Positions 1 through 7,608 of a stretch of 17,986 nucleotides of DNA are shown here, piece after piece. The stretch spans positions 1 to 17,986 of the forward strand of contig CAWULT010000094.1 in NCBI GenBank assembly GCA_963923455.1, in the 5' to 3' direction. The translations under genes and the position numbers were made by a program. Source of the stretch: CAWULT01 sp963923455 (GTDB taxonomy: Bacteria; Acidobacteriota; Vicinamibacteria; Vicinamibacterales; UBA2999). Positions within the stretch are counted from its first letter, which is position 1. Each line of letters begins with the position of its first letter. The notes beneath the pieces were generated by a model, which saw only the letters and a list, made by a program, of their open reading frames with translations, was not told the origin of the DNA and did not search any database.

Positions 1-1
1 A

Positions 2-418
2 CACGGATGCCGGCCAGCAGACCCGGCGGGGCGTCGCCTGGGGCCGACCTGGCAGGGCACGTCTGCCGCGAGCTGGGATCCGCCGGCCGACGTGATCGAC
101 GTGCTGCGCCAAGGCGGTTTCGACAACCTCAGTCGGGGCATGGGCGCCGCCGCGCGGCGGTCCGTCTGGACGCCGCTCAGGGTGGTCACCACGAACCTGC
201 GCGCCGGGTGGCTCCGGGCCAACGGCGTGCCCTACAGCGCACAGGCCGTCGTGACGGAGCACTTCATGCGCTTCACGGCGCCGGACCGTTCCGAGTGGCT
301 GACCGTGCGCACGGTGGTGGACGATCCCACGTACCTGGTGCAGCCGTTCATGGTCAGCACCAACTTCAAGCGGGAAGCCGATGGCAGCAAGTGGAATCCG
401 AGGCCGTGCCGTGAGTAG
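2..418 (+). CDS. Secreted-family protein, 3' part only (copy 1)
   Basis: This frame is open to the left edge, so only the C-terminal ~138 residues are present and the start lies outside. It belongs to the same unnamed family as five other genes here: it shows GPTWQG (equivalent to the family's PTWMG), then GWLRANGVP, TEHF, VDDPTYLVQPF and a final cysteine (PRPC) just before the stop. The closest relative in the window is the next gene, which shares GWLR(A/R)NGVP and the D-P-x-Y-L-x-(Q/E)-P pattern. Unlike the others, about 28 extra residues sit between the PTWQG-SW block and the VVTTNL strand. The stop overlaps the next gene's GTG start by 8 bases, which suggests translational coupling. The molecular function of the family is not known to me; export is inferred from complete copies. 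Confidence 0.7.
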   Translation, partial: HGCRPADPAGRRLGPTWQGTSAASWDPPADVIDVLRQGGFDNLSRGMGAAARRSVWTPLRVVTTNLRAGWLRANGVPYSAQAVVTEHFMRFTAPDRSEWLTVRTVVDDPTYLVQPFMVSTNFKREADGSKWNPRPCRE

Positions 419-2225
419 GCGGGCGGGTGTCTGGGGTGTGCTGGCGCTGGCCACCCTGTGGAGCGTGCCCGCGTCGGCGCAGGTGGATCTGAGCGGCACG
501 TGGTCGCCGCGCTACCAGGAGGACTTCTCGGAGCGCGTGCCCGGTCCGGAGCTCGGCGACTACACGGCGCTGCCGATCACCGACGGCGCGCGCCGGTACG
601 CCGAGAGCTGGGACCCGGCGACGCTGACGATCCCGGAAGAGCAGTGCCGCGTGCACGTCTCGCCGTACATCTACCGTGGCCCGACGAACATCGCGATCTG
701 GGACGAGCGCGACCCGATGACCCGCGAACTCGTCGCGATCAAGCACCGGATCAGCACCTTCGATCAGGAGCGCACGATCTACATGGACGGCCGGCCGCAC
801 CCGCCCGCCTACGCGCCGCACACCTGGATGGGCTTCTCGACCGGCCAGTGGCAGGGCAACATGCTGGTCGTCACCACCACGCACATCAAGAAGGGGTGGC
901 TGCGGCGCAACGGCGTGCCCGAGAGCGACCTGGCCACGCTCACCGAGTACTTCGTCCGCACCGGTGACGTGCTGACGCGGATCAGCGCCATCACGGATCC
1001 GGTGTATCTCACCGAGCCCCTCATCAAGAGCGAGGAGTTCGTGCTGAACCTGCAGGGAGTGCCGCACCGGTCCTGGCTGTTCAAGTGCAAGCCGGTCGTC
1101 GAGGTGGACCGTCCCGAAGGGGCGGTGCCCCACTACCTGCCCGGCAGGAACCCGTACCTGAACGAGTACCGCAAGCGCTACAACCTGTCCGAGGCCCTGA
1201 CGCGCGGCGGCGCGGAGCTGACGTACCCGCAGCCGGCCGGCGTCGACATCGCCACGGTCCCGCAGACGCCGTCGACCCCGCGCCGCAGCGCGCCGCCGAT
1301 GGTGATGGCCCCGCCCGGGGAGGTCCGGACGCTGCCCGTGCGCGGCAACGTCTACATGCTCGTGTCCGCCGAGGGCAACATGGTGGTGCATGCGGGCGAG
1401 GAGGGCGTCCTCGTCGTGGACACGCTGACGGCCTCGCTGTCGCCCCAGGTGCTTGCCGCCATCCGGCGCATCTCCGACAAGCCGATCCACTACATCGTCA
1501 ACACGCAGCTCGGCGACAGCCACACCGGTGGCAACGAGGCGCTGGCCAAGGCGGCGCCGTCTCGGCCCGATCGGGCGCCGCTCGGCGCCGGCATGGGCGG
1601 CAACGCCGGCAACGCCGCGAGCATCGTGGCGCACGAGAACGTCCTGACGCGGATGAGCGCCGAAGTGCCGGGCGGTGGCACGGCGCACCCGCGGGGCGTC
1701 TGGCCCGTCGACGTGTTCTTCAACGACCAGAACGACCTGTTCTTCAACGACGAGGCCGTGCAGGTGCTGCACCAGCCGAAGGCGCTGACCGACGGGGACA
1801 GCATCGTGTTCTTCCGGCGCTCGGACGTGATCGCGGCCGGCGACGTGTTCCAGACGACCGGCTATCCGGCGTTCGACCGCCGGCTGGGCGGCAGCATCAA
1901 CGGGGTCATCGCCGCGCTGAACCGGATCATCCGCCTGGCCGTGCCGACCCACAACGCCGAGGGCGGCACGATGATCGTGTCGGGGCGCGGGCGGCTCGGC
2001 GACGAGATGGACGTCGTGGAGTACCGCGACATGCTGACGATCGTCCGCGACCGTATCCAGGCGATGATCGCGGAAGGCCGCACGCTGGCCGAGGTGCGCG
2101 CGGCCGAGCCGACGCTCGACTACGATGCCCGCTACGCGGCCGAGTCCGGCCCGGCGTCGCGGGACGCCTTCATCGAGAACGTCTACGAGAGCCTGAAGGC
2201 CGAGCGGGCGCCCGCCTCGCGCTGA
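411..2225 (+). CDS. Secreted-family domain fused to a degenerate metallo-beta-lactamase-fold domain (copy 2)
   Basis: A 604-residue protein starting at a GTG that overlaps the upstream stop by 8 bases. An in-frame ATG at 381 is possible, but the GTG start gives a clean signal peptide (SRR, hydrophobic core, ASAQ ending at residue 24). Residues 25-235 are the secreted-family domain: Cys79, DGRPHPP at 126-132, TWMGFSTGQW at 138-147, GWLRRNGVP at 162-170 and Cys226. Residues ~303-595 match the MBL-fold hydrolase family, with VVDTL, IVNT, AHENVL, TDGDS, GDVF, VVEYRDM and a C-terminal YDARYA region. The metal site is damaged. The place of HxHxDH reads Q366-L-G368-D-S370-H371, the usual AHTDGD reads ALTDGD (Leu459), and the usual PGHGRL reads SGRGRL (Arg526). 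His371 and Asp478 remain. An active zinc hydrolase is therefore unlikely; a binding or structural role is inferred. Confidence 0.85.
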   Translation: MSRRAGVWGVLALATLWSVPASAQVDLSGTWSPRYQEDFSERVPGPELGDYTALPITDGARRYAESWDPATLTIPEEQCRVHVSPYIYRGPTNIAIWDERDPMTRELVAIKHRISTFDQERTIYMDGRPHPPAYAPHTWMGFSTGQWQGNMLVVTTTHIKKGWLRRNGVPESDLATLTEYFVRTGDVLTRISAITDPVYLTEPLIKSEEFVLNLQGVPHRSWLFKCKPVVEVDRPEGAVPHYLPGRNPYLNEYRKRYNLSEALTRGGAELTYPQPAGVDIATVPQTPSTPRRSAPPMVMAPPGEVRTLPVRGNVYMLVSAEGNMVVHAGEEGVLVVDTLTASLSPQVLAAIRRISDKPIHYIVNTQLGDSHTGGNEALAKAAPSRPDRAPLGAGMGGNAGNAASIVAHENVLTRMSAEVPGGGTAHPRGVWPVDVFFNDQNDLFFNDEAVQVLHQPKALTDGDSIVFFRRSDVIAAGDVFQTTGYPAFDRRLGGSINGVIAALNRIIRLAVPTHNAEGGTMIVSGRGRLGDEMDVVEYRDMLTIVRDRIQAMIAEGRTLAEVRAAEPTLDYDARYAAESGPASRDAFIENVYESLKAERAPASR

Positions 2226-2232
2226 GACGCGC

Positions 2233-2266
2233 CGCCGGCCCGGGTCATCCCGCTGTTGGGCCGGCG
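2233..2266. terminator. Hairpin between convergent genes, possible bidirectional terminator
   Basis: A perfect 9-bp inverted repeat (CGCCGGCCC at 2233-2241, GGGCCGGCG at 2258-2266) with a 16-base loop. It lies just past the stop of the rightward gene (2225) and covers the stop and last codons of the leftward gene. There is no T-run on either side, so Rho-independent action is uncertain. Confidence 0.35.
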
Positions 2267-3618
2267 TCGTCCACTCGTGGCGGGTCGCTCGCACGGGTGA
2301 AGTGTTGCTTCGCGAACCGGCGCGACAGCGTCCCGCGCGGGCGGCCCACGACGGCCACGCCCTCGAGGGCGGAGGCCCCGCCCAGCCGTTGGCGGTCCAC
2401 TTCGAGCAGCCGCCGGTTGAAGCGCTTCTGGTCCCACGACAGCCGCTCGCGGCCCTCGACGACGTCGATCATGTCCAGGACCGCGCGCTCGATGTCGGCT
2501 GGTTCGTTGTCGACGCAGTCGTAGCGATCGCCCTTGAACCCAGTCCGGAGGAACGCCTCGGTCAGCATCTCCGAGACGGTCAGCGTACGGCCGGTGACGC
2601 GGTCGCGGGCGAGCTTGCAGATGACCCGATCGGCCGGCCGCGACACGTCGCGGAAGTGGACGGCGTTGACCGTCAGCACCGGGACGCCGAGCAGTACCGC
2701 CAGCCACGAGGGGCCCGAGTCGCACCCAACGAGGAACCGGCTGTGCATCGTGCACCAGACGTCGAGCCAGGCGTCGCGGTCGGGGGCGGTGGCGAGGTCG
2801 ACGACGCCGCGCATCGACACGGGCGTCATGGTCGGGTCGCCGAGCCGCACCACCGTGTAGCCGCGGTCGACGAGTGCCCGGAACGTCGGCAGGAAGTCCT
2901 CGATCCTGGCGTTCCGGATATCGTCCCAGCCGCGCTGCCGGAGCCCCCCCGAGGCGCGGTACCCGGCTTCGCGGACGTGGACCGTGACGATGGGGCTGTC
3001 GGGCGACAGGCCGAGCGCGCCCGCGCGCTGGCGGGCCCACGCGTCGCGCTCCGCCGGCAGCCGCAGGCGGATGGTCGGCACGGGCTGGCCGGCGTCCTCG
3101 AGCGCACGGAAAGGCTCGAGCACGTGGGTCCGGTACAGCGTCTGCCAGGCGCCGTCCGACGCGGCCGCGTACCGGGCGTTCGTCGCCTTGAGCCGGCGGT
3201 AGAGGCGGCCCTGCCGCATCAGCAGGTGGCGGAGAGGACGGGGCAGCCACGAGGCGCGCTCGACGGTCCGGTAGAACGGGCCGAGCACGAGCCTCGCCAC
3301 CGACCGGCGCGCCCACAGCGCGGGATCGCCGACGCGAAACGGGGCCGAGAGCCGCCACAACACGCGCAGGCCGAGCCCGCGGAGGCCGCGCGAGGGAATG
3401 ATGTCGACGTCGTCGCTCTCGAGCTCGGTGACGGCGACGTTCAGCGACCGCCTGGCCGGCGCGAGGAAGACCGACGCCCGCTGCGCCTGCGCGACCAGCA
3501 GCACGCGGCGCATCCGGATGAGCATCATGCCGTAGCCGACGCCGTGGCCGTCGGCGCTCCGGTGCACGTCGGCCATCAACAGACGGCGGCCGTGCAGGCG
3601 AACGAGCAGGTGTTCCAT
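2245..3618 (-). CDS. TIGR04372-family putative glycosyltransferase
   Basis: A 457-residue protein with the ATG at 3618 (MEHLLVRLHG). The frame stays open upstream to 3798, but that extension is low-complexity Arg/Pro/Ala and overlaps the divergent gene's promoter and 5' end, so I reject it. The C-terminal half carries the pattern I recognise from TIGR04372: VTVHVREAGY (211-220), DIRNARIEDF (233-242), GYTVVRLGDP (253-262), RFLVGCDSGPS (294-304) and GVPVL (311-315). Such proteins are predicted cytoplasmic glycosyltransferases of surface-polysaccharide loci. The N-terminal MADVHRSADGHGVGYGMM segment is less diagnostic. There is no signal peptide and no clear Shine-Dalgarno at normal spacing. It is divergent from an FkbM-like methyltransferase, 158 bases apart, so a shared glycan-modifying role is plausible. 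Acceptor and sugar donor cannot be read from the sequence. Confidence 0.75.
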   Translation of the reverse strand: MEHLLVRLHGRRLLMADVHRSADGHGVGYGMMLIRMRRVLLVAQAQRASVFLAPARRSLNVAVTELESDDVDIIPSRGLRGLGLRVLWRLSAPFRVGDPALWARRSVARLVLGPFYRTVERASWLPRPLRHLLMRQGRLYRRLKATNARYAAASDGAWQTLYRTHVLEPFRALEDAGQPVPTIRLRLPAERDAWARQRAGALGLSPDSPIVTVHVREAGYRASGGLRQRGWDDIRNARIEDFLPTFRALVDRGYTVVRLGDPTMTPVSMRGVVDLATAPDRDAWLDVWCTMHSRFLVGCDSGPSWLAVLLGVPVLTVNAVHFRDVSRPADRVICKLARDRVTGRTLTVSEMLTEAFLRTGFKGDRYDCVDNEPADIERAVLDMIDVVEGRERLSWDQKRFNRRLLEVDRQRLGGASALEGVAVVGRPRGTLSRRFAKQHFTRASDPPRVDDAGPTAG

Positions 3619-3747
3619 CCGGGTGTCGGGGGCGCGCTCCTGTCGCGATTGTATGCCCGCGCCGCCGCGTGCAGGACGGCACACCGGCGGAGGTTCGGCC
3701 CGCCTTCGAGCTCGCATGGCAGACGCGCCTGACGGAGGACGCGACGG

Positions 3748-3753
3748 TATAAT
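3748..3753 (+). promoter_or_regulatory. Candidate -10 box for the FkbM-like gene
   Basis: A perfect TATAAT in otherwise GC-rich DNA, ending 23 bases before the ATG at 3777. A start site near 3760 would give a 5' leader of about 17 bases with no Shine-Dalgarno. No convincing -35 box lies at 16-18 bases; CTGACG at 3729-3734 is too close (13 bases). Confidence 0.5.
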
Positions 3754-3776
3754 CCGGGGCGACGGCCGAACGCCGG

Positions 3777-4592
3777 ATGCAGACGCTCGACCGCGCACCC
3801 CTCAGACCGCACGCCCCCCAGGACCTGATTCGCCTCGGGCCGCCGAAAGACGGCGGTTACGTGCTGCCCGCGAGCCTCGTGGGGCGCACCACGCTGCTGC
3901 TCGCCGCCGGCATCAAGCAGGACTGGTCCTTCGAACGGCACTTCGTGCGGATGGGCGCAGGCGTCCGCGTGATCGGCATCGATCCCACGGTGGGGCCCGC
4001 GCTGTTCGCGCGCCAGATTGCGGCCGGCCTCGCGGCGCTGGTGCGCGCCGCGCTGCGCGGGGATCGCCGCGCGGCCCGTCGCCAGCTGGCGGCGGTACGG
4101 GGGTCGGTGGACTACTTCGTGTTCTTCGGCCTCCGGCACCGGCACGTGCGCCGGTTTCTGGCCGGGCGGGACGGCCCGGACGAGGTGTCCCTGCAGTGGC
4201 TGCTCGATCGCGCGGGCGTCGGGCGGGAGCACACCGTGTTCCTGAAGATGGACATCGAGGGCGCGGAGTACGGCGTGGTGCCCGACATCGTCCGCCTCGG
4301 TCGGTGGATCAACGGGGTGATCATCGAGTTCCACCGCGTGGGCCGGAAGGCGCGCGCCTTCAACGAGGCGATCGCGCAGCTGCGGCAGCACTTCGAGGTC
4401 GTTCACGTGCACGGTAACAACTACGGCGGGTACGACCAGCGCAGCGGCTTCCCGGACGCCGTGGAGGTGACCCTCGTGCACCGGTCGCTGCTGCCAGGCC
4501 CGGTGCCGCCGTCGACGCACGACTACCCGGTGGCCGGGCTGGACTTTCCGAACCGGCCGGGGCGGCCGGACCACCCGCTGCGGTTCGACTAG
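3777..4592 (+). CDS. FkbM-like class I SAM-dependent methyltransferase
   Basis: A 271-residue cytoplasmic protein. It carries features of the FkbM-like branch: a KDGGYVLP entry motif (24-31), LLAAGIKQDWSFE (41-53) where the first Rossmann strand is expected, VIGIDP (65-70), and FLKMDIEGAEY (155-165) whose acidic/Gly core is the family hallmark. VIIEFH (181-186) and HVHGNNYGG (210-218) follow. The family usually O-methylates sugars or related small molecules. There is an Arg/Ala-rich stretch at ~80-110. It is divergent from the TIGR04372-type gene and convergent with the epimerase-like gene (15-base gap), so it forms its own transcript, probably from the TATAAT at 3748. The substrate is unknown; a sugar made or transferred by the neighbouring enzymes is an inference. 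Confidence 0.75.
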   Translation: MQTLDRAPLRPHAPQDLIRLGPPKDGGYVLPASLVGRTTLLLAAGIKQDWSFERHFVRMGAGVRVIGIDPTVGPALFARQIAAGLAALVRAALRGDRRAARRQLAAVRGSVDYFVFFGLRHRHVRRFLAGRDGPDEVSLQWLLDRAGVGREHTVFLKMDIEGAEYGVVPDIVRLGRWINGVIIEFHRVGRKARAFNEAIAQLRQHFEVVHVHGNNYGGYDQRSGFPDAVEVTLVHRSLLPGPVPPSTHDYPVAGLDFPNRPGRPDHPLRFD

Positions 4593-4607
4593 GGCCTGCT
4601 GCGGCGG

Positions 4608-5624
4608 TCAGTCGAGCCCGGCCAGCGTCGCCGCGGCATCCGGCGCGCGCCGGCACTCGTCGATGTACTGCCGGATGACGTCGTCGAACGAGGCGTCGGG
4701 CACCAGGCCGAGCGCCTGCGCTCGCCGCGACGAGGCGGCTCGCGCCCAGTTGCCCACGATCGCGAACACGCGTTCGTCGTGCTCGTAGCGAACCCGGGCC
4801 CGCACCCCCGGGCCGGCCACGCGCTCGAGCGCATCGAGCATCTGCTGCACCGTGACGTTCAGTGCCGGCAGGTTCATCGCGAGCCGGCCCCCGAACGCCT
4901 CACGGCTGGCCTCGAACACCGCGACCAGGCCGGCGACGGCATTCGCCGGCGAGGACACCGCGTGCGCGACGGTTGCCGGCACGGGCAGGATGGCCTGCTC
5001 GCCCTTCAGTGGCTCGCGGATGATGCCGCTGAAGAACGAAGACGCGGCGCCGTTGGGCCGGCCGGGCCGCACGGTCACCGTCATCAGGCGCGCGGCGCGC
5101 CCGTCGATGAAGCCCTTGCGCGTGTAGTCGGCGATCAGGTGCTCGCAGACGAGCTTGTGCGTGCCGTAGGACGTCTGTGGCGCCGGGAGCGTGTCGTCGC
5201 CGACGACGGCGGGGAGCGGCACGGCCGCGTCGGGCCCGAACACGGCGATCGAGCTCGAGAACACCACGCGCGGCACCGCTGCGCCGCGGGCGACGCTGGC
5301 CCGCAGCGCGTCGAGCAGGGCGCGCGTCGTGTCCAGGTTCGCGCGCAGGCCGAGGTCGAAGTCCGCCTCGCACTCGGCCGACACGGCCGATGCCAGGTGG
5401 AAGACGCCGTCGAAGCCGTCGTCCGCGAGCGCCGTGGCATGCGCGAGCAGCGGGCCGACGACGGTCCGGACGCGGGCGTCGGCCGTCAGGTCCGCTGGCG
5501 GCGTCACCTGGTCTGCCAGCACGATCGACGCGATGGGCCGGCCGGCGAGCCGGCCCGTCGCCAGCAGGGTGCGCGCCAGCCGCGCGCCGAGGAAACCGGC
5601 GCCGCCGGTGATCAGCAGGTTCAT
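4608..5624 (-). CDS. denD: D-erythronate dehydrogenase-like NAD-dependent SDR (DenD type)
   Basis: A 338-residue extended short-chain dehydrogenase/reductase. It has an N-terminal Rossmann motif TGGAGFLG (6-13), FHLASAVS (75-82), SSS (123-125) and the catalytic Tyr153-xxx-Lys157 (SYGTHK). Several segments are characteristic of the D-erythronate dehydrogenase group rather than of NDP-sugar epimerases: EADFDLGLRANLDTTRAL, PAPQTSYGT, DYTRKGFIDGRAARL, VRPGRPNGAASSF and SGIIREPL. DenD oxidises D-erythronate with NAD+ at the start of acid-sugar catabolism. None of the usual partners (DUF1537 kinase, isomerase, aldolase-like decarboxylase) is in the window, so the in vivo substrate may differ. It is last in a minus-strand run, 45 bases after copy 3, with GGAGCG before the ATG. 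A related nucleoside-sugar epimerase role remains possible given the nearby glycan genes. Confidence 0.75.
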   Translation of the reverse strand: MNLLITGGAGFLGARLARTLLATGRLAGRPIASIVLADQVTPPADLTADARVRTVVGPLLAHATALADDGFDGVFHLASAVSAECEADFDLGLRANLDTTRALLDALRASVARGAAVPRVVFSSSIAVFGPDAAVPLPAVVGDDTLPAPQTSYGTHKLVCEHLIADYTRKGFIDGRAARLMTVTVRPGRPNGAASSFFSGIIREPLKGEQAILPVPATVAHAVSSPANAVAGLVAVFEASREAFGGRLAMNLPALNVTVQQMLDALERVAGPGVRARVRYEHDERVFAIVGNWARAASSRRAQALGLVPDASFDDVIRQYIDECRRAPDAAATLAGLD

Positions 5625-5669
5625 CGCGGGTCAGCGCTCCACGGGCCGGCCGGCCGGACCCTCACACCC

Positions 5670-6449
5670 TCACTGCCCGACCAGGTGCTCGATGTCCCGG
5701 TTGTTCTCGTTGCAGACGTACTCGATGAGCTCGCCGTCCGCGTTCAGCCGGAACTCCTGGGTCACGGTCCACGGCCGCGCGTACATCCGCGGGTCGTCGA
5801 TCGTGATGTCGACCACCAGGTGCCCGTAGTCGGGACGGCGGAAGCGTTCGGTCAGCCGCATCGCCTCCGAGTGTGGATGGCCGAGATCGTCGAGCCACGT
5901 CCGGTCGTTGAACCCGACCGTCTGTACGACGAGCGTGTCGCGGTCCCAGCGGCCCGTCGAGTAACCCATGCACGTCGGCTGCGGGTCCGTCACGACCGCG
6001 TGGCCGTCGAGGAAGATCTGGCGGAACGTCGTCCGCGTCTCGAACAGGATGACGACCACCGAGGGAAGCTGCAGCACCTTGATGGGGAAGGGGACGCCGT
6101 TGGCGCGCGGCACGCCCGGGGGCAGGCAGTAGCCCTCCGGGTCGTCCTTGCCCAGGTTGGCGCGCCGCGCATCGTAGAGGGCGCGCGCGGCCGGCAGCAT
6201 CGGCACGTCCTCGGGCGTCAGGTCCGCCGCGAGGTTGAGGTTGTACTTCGCGTCCGTCTGCCAGACGCCCGACAGATCCACCTTGCCGTCCGCGGTCCGG
6301 GGCGCGGGCGCCGCGAGGTTCACCTTGCCGTCGGCCGTGCGCGGAGCGTCCGGCGAGCGATAGATCCACTGTGCGCCGGCTCCGCCCGGCGCGCACAGCA
6401 GCGTGGCGAACAGAACCCAGCAGAGCCGGACGTGTCGGATGGTCGTCAT
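5670..6449 (-). CDS. Secreted-family protein, complete (copy 3)
   Basis: A 259-residue exported protein with a Sec signal peptide (hydrophobic core ~9-22, cleavage near AGAQ at 24-27). It then shows the family pattern: PRTADGKVNL and a second RTADGKVDLSGVW (36-63), Cys108 in YCLPPG, VVVILFE, a FLDGH strand, CMGYSTGRW (160-168), DTLVVQTVGFNDRTWLDDLGHPHSE, RLTERFRRPDYGHL, DDPRMYARPWTV and Cys246 in EYVCNENN. Cys160 is an extra cysteine not seen in its relatives. The start is 21 bases after the stop of copy 4 and the stop is 45 bases before the dehydrogenase gene, so the three are probably co-transcribed. I recognise the family as common in Acidobacteriota but know no function; the periplasm or outside of the cell is its likely place. 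Confidence 0.8.
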   Translation of the reverse strand: MTTIRHVRLCWVLFATLLCAPGGAGAQWIYRSPDAPRTADGKVNLAAPAPRTADGKVDLSGVWQTDAKYNLNLAADLTPEDVPMLPAARALYDARRANLGKDDPEGYCLPPGVPRANGVPFPIKVLQLPSVVVILFETRTTFRQIFLDGHAVVTDPQPTCMGYSTGRWDRDTLVVQTVGFNDRTWLDDLGHPHSEAMRLTERFRRPDYGHLVVDITIDDPRMYARPWTVTQEFRLNADGELIEYVCNENNRDIEHLVGQ

Positions 6450-6470
6450 GGTGTTCTCGTGTCGGACGGC

Positions 6471-7565
6471 TCATCGCGCCGGCGCGGGCACACCGCCCGC
6501 CGCGCTCCGCTCGCCGGCACGCGCCGCGCTCAGGATGTTGCGCACGGCGTAGTTGCCCTCGTGGCATGCGTACTCGTACATCGTGTAGCCCGGGTCGCGC
6601 GTGAGCGGAAACGCCACCGTCCACGGCCGCGTCCACGTCTCGGGGTCATCGACGCGGACCTCGTAACGCAGCGTGTCGGCGTCGAGCCGGGTGAAGCGCT
6701 CGGTGAGACGCAGCGCAGGGCTCGTGGGGTTGCCGTTGCCGTTGCGTCCGCGCGAGCCGGTGCGTCCGTTGAAGTTGGTCGTCTCGACGACGAGGGTGCG
6801 GCCCTCCCACCGGCCTCGAGAGTCGCCCATGTACGACCGGATGGCCGGCGACAGGTGCGGCCGTCCGTCGAGGGGGATGATGCGGGTCTCGTGGATCATC
6901 TCGTGGCGGATGACCAGGAACCCGGGCGCCTGGAGGATCTCGGTGCCGCTCGAGTACAGGTTGGGGTACATCGAGCCGAGCAGCCCTCGCGTGATGCAGC
7001 GGTCGTAGGGCACCATGTCGGCCGGGCTGCCGAAGGCCGCCGTGTTCGACAGGTCCGGCCATGCCTTCGCCCGGCGCGTGCCGTCGGGCGTCATCGGCGG
7101 CAGGCGGCCGTCGGGCGGATCCACGACGAGCGACGTCAGGCGGGAGGCGCGCCCGCGCTCGCGCCAGTATTTCGGCGCGCCGACGGCCTCGTTCTCCTCG
7201 GGGAGGGCGTCGCCCGCCGCGTCGGCATCCACCTGACGGGTGATCAGGGCGACCCGCCGGGCGTACTCCTCGTCGTTCAACTCGGTTCGGGTTCCGAACT
7301 CGGCCGGTCGTTCGAACGGCACGTCGATCAGCGCGCCGCTCGGCCAGATTCCCTGCAGATCGGGATCGCCCCAGGGGGTCGTGAGCGCCGCACCGGTCTG
7401 CGGCGAGGGCGGCCGCGCCGCGGGCGTCGCCAAGCCAGACGCCGTCTGCCCGGAGAGACCCGCCCAGCTGGCAATGGTGACCAAGGCCAGCGCGGCCACC
7501 GCGGCGCGGCTGCGCGCCGGCCGGCGGCCGATCGCGCCCGCGGACGGCTCGACTCCGGTGTGCAT
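6471..7565 (-). CDS. Secreted-family protein, long form (copy 4)
   Basis: A 364-residue exported protein. The N-terminus has several arginines followed by a hydrophobic core (~21-37) and a probable Sec cleavage near LSGQT or TASG. It is about 100 residues longer than copy 3, the extra length lying between TPWGDPDLQGIW (63-74) and Cys190 and containing a charged segment (ELNDEEYARRVALITRQ). The shared C-terminal core follows: PLDGRPHLSP, MGDSRGRWEGRTLVVETTNFNGRTG, ALRLTERF, VDDPETWTRPWTV and Cys334 in EYACHEGNYA. A Gly/Asn/Arg-rich loop (271-279) replaces the usual WLDDxGHPHSE. It heads the minus-strand run ending in the dehydrogenase gene and follows folD after a 43-base gap holding a hairpin. 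Function unknown. Confidence 0.8.
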   Translation of the reverse strand: MHTGVEPSAGAIGRRPARSRAAVAALALVTIASWAGLSGQTASGLATPAARPPSPQTGAALTTPWGDPDLQGIWPSGALIDVPFERPAEFGTRTELNDEEYARRVALITRQVDADAAGDALPEENEAVGAPKYWRERGRASRLTSLVVDPPDGRLPPMTPDGTRRAKAWPDLSNTAAFGSPADMVPYDRCITRGLLGSMYPNLYSSGTEILQAPGFLVIRHEMIHETRIIPLDGRPHLSPAIRSYMGDSRGRWEGRTLVVETTNFNGRTGSRGRNGNGNPTSPALRLTERFTRLDADTLRYEVRVDDPETWTRPWTVAFPLTRDPGYTMYEYACHEGNYAVRNILSAARAGERSAAGGVPAPAR

Positions 7566-7580
7566 GGGGCCGCATCTTAC

Positions 7581-7602
7581 TCCCGCGGGCGCAGCCGCGG
7601 GA
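7581..7602 (-). terminator. Strong hairpin after folD, possible terminator or attenuator
   Basis: A perfect 8-bp inverted repeat, TCCCGCGG (7581-7588) and CCGCGGGA (7595-7602), with a 6-base loop. It fills the 43-base gap between the folD stop and the start of copy 4. No T-run follows on the minus strand, so it may act weakly, as an RNA-stability element, or as a folded 5' leader. Confidence 0.45.
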
Positions 7603-7608
7603 ACGGCG

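Noticed and set aside
1500..1536. Active beta-lactamase or other zinc hydrolase
   Set aside because: The first metal-binding motif and two further ligand positions are substituted, so a resistance or hydrolase call is not supported.
366..2294. A 642-residue open frame on the minus strand
   Set aside because: It lies antisense to the well-supported copy 2 gene and translates to Arg/His/Val/Asp-rich sequence without motifs, as expected in GC-rich DNA.
3619..3798. N-terminal extension of the TIGR04372-type gene to 3798
   Set aside because: The added 60 residues are low-complexity and would overlap the start and -10 box of the divergent methyltransferase gene.
4585..4615. Terminator between the methyltransferase and dehydrogenase genes
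   Set aside because: Only a 6-bp stem (TCGACT and AGTCGA) with a 19-base loop and no T-run; too weak to call.
5644..5657. GGCCGGCCGGCCGG palindrome before the dehydrogenase gene
   Set aside because: A run of CCGG units is expected by chance at this GC content; no further symmetry or regulatory context supports it.
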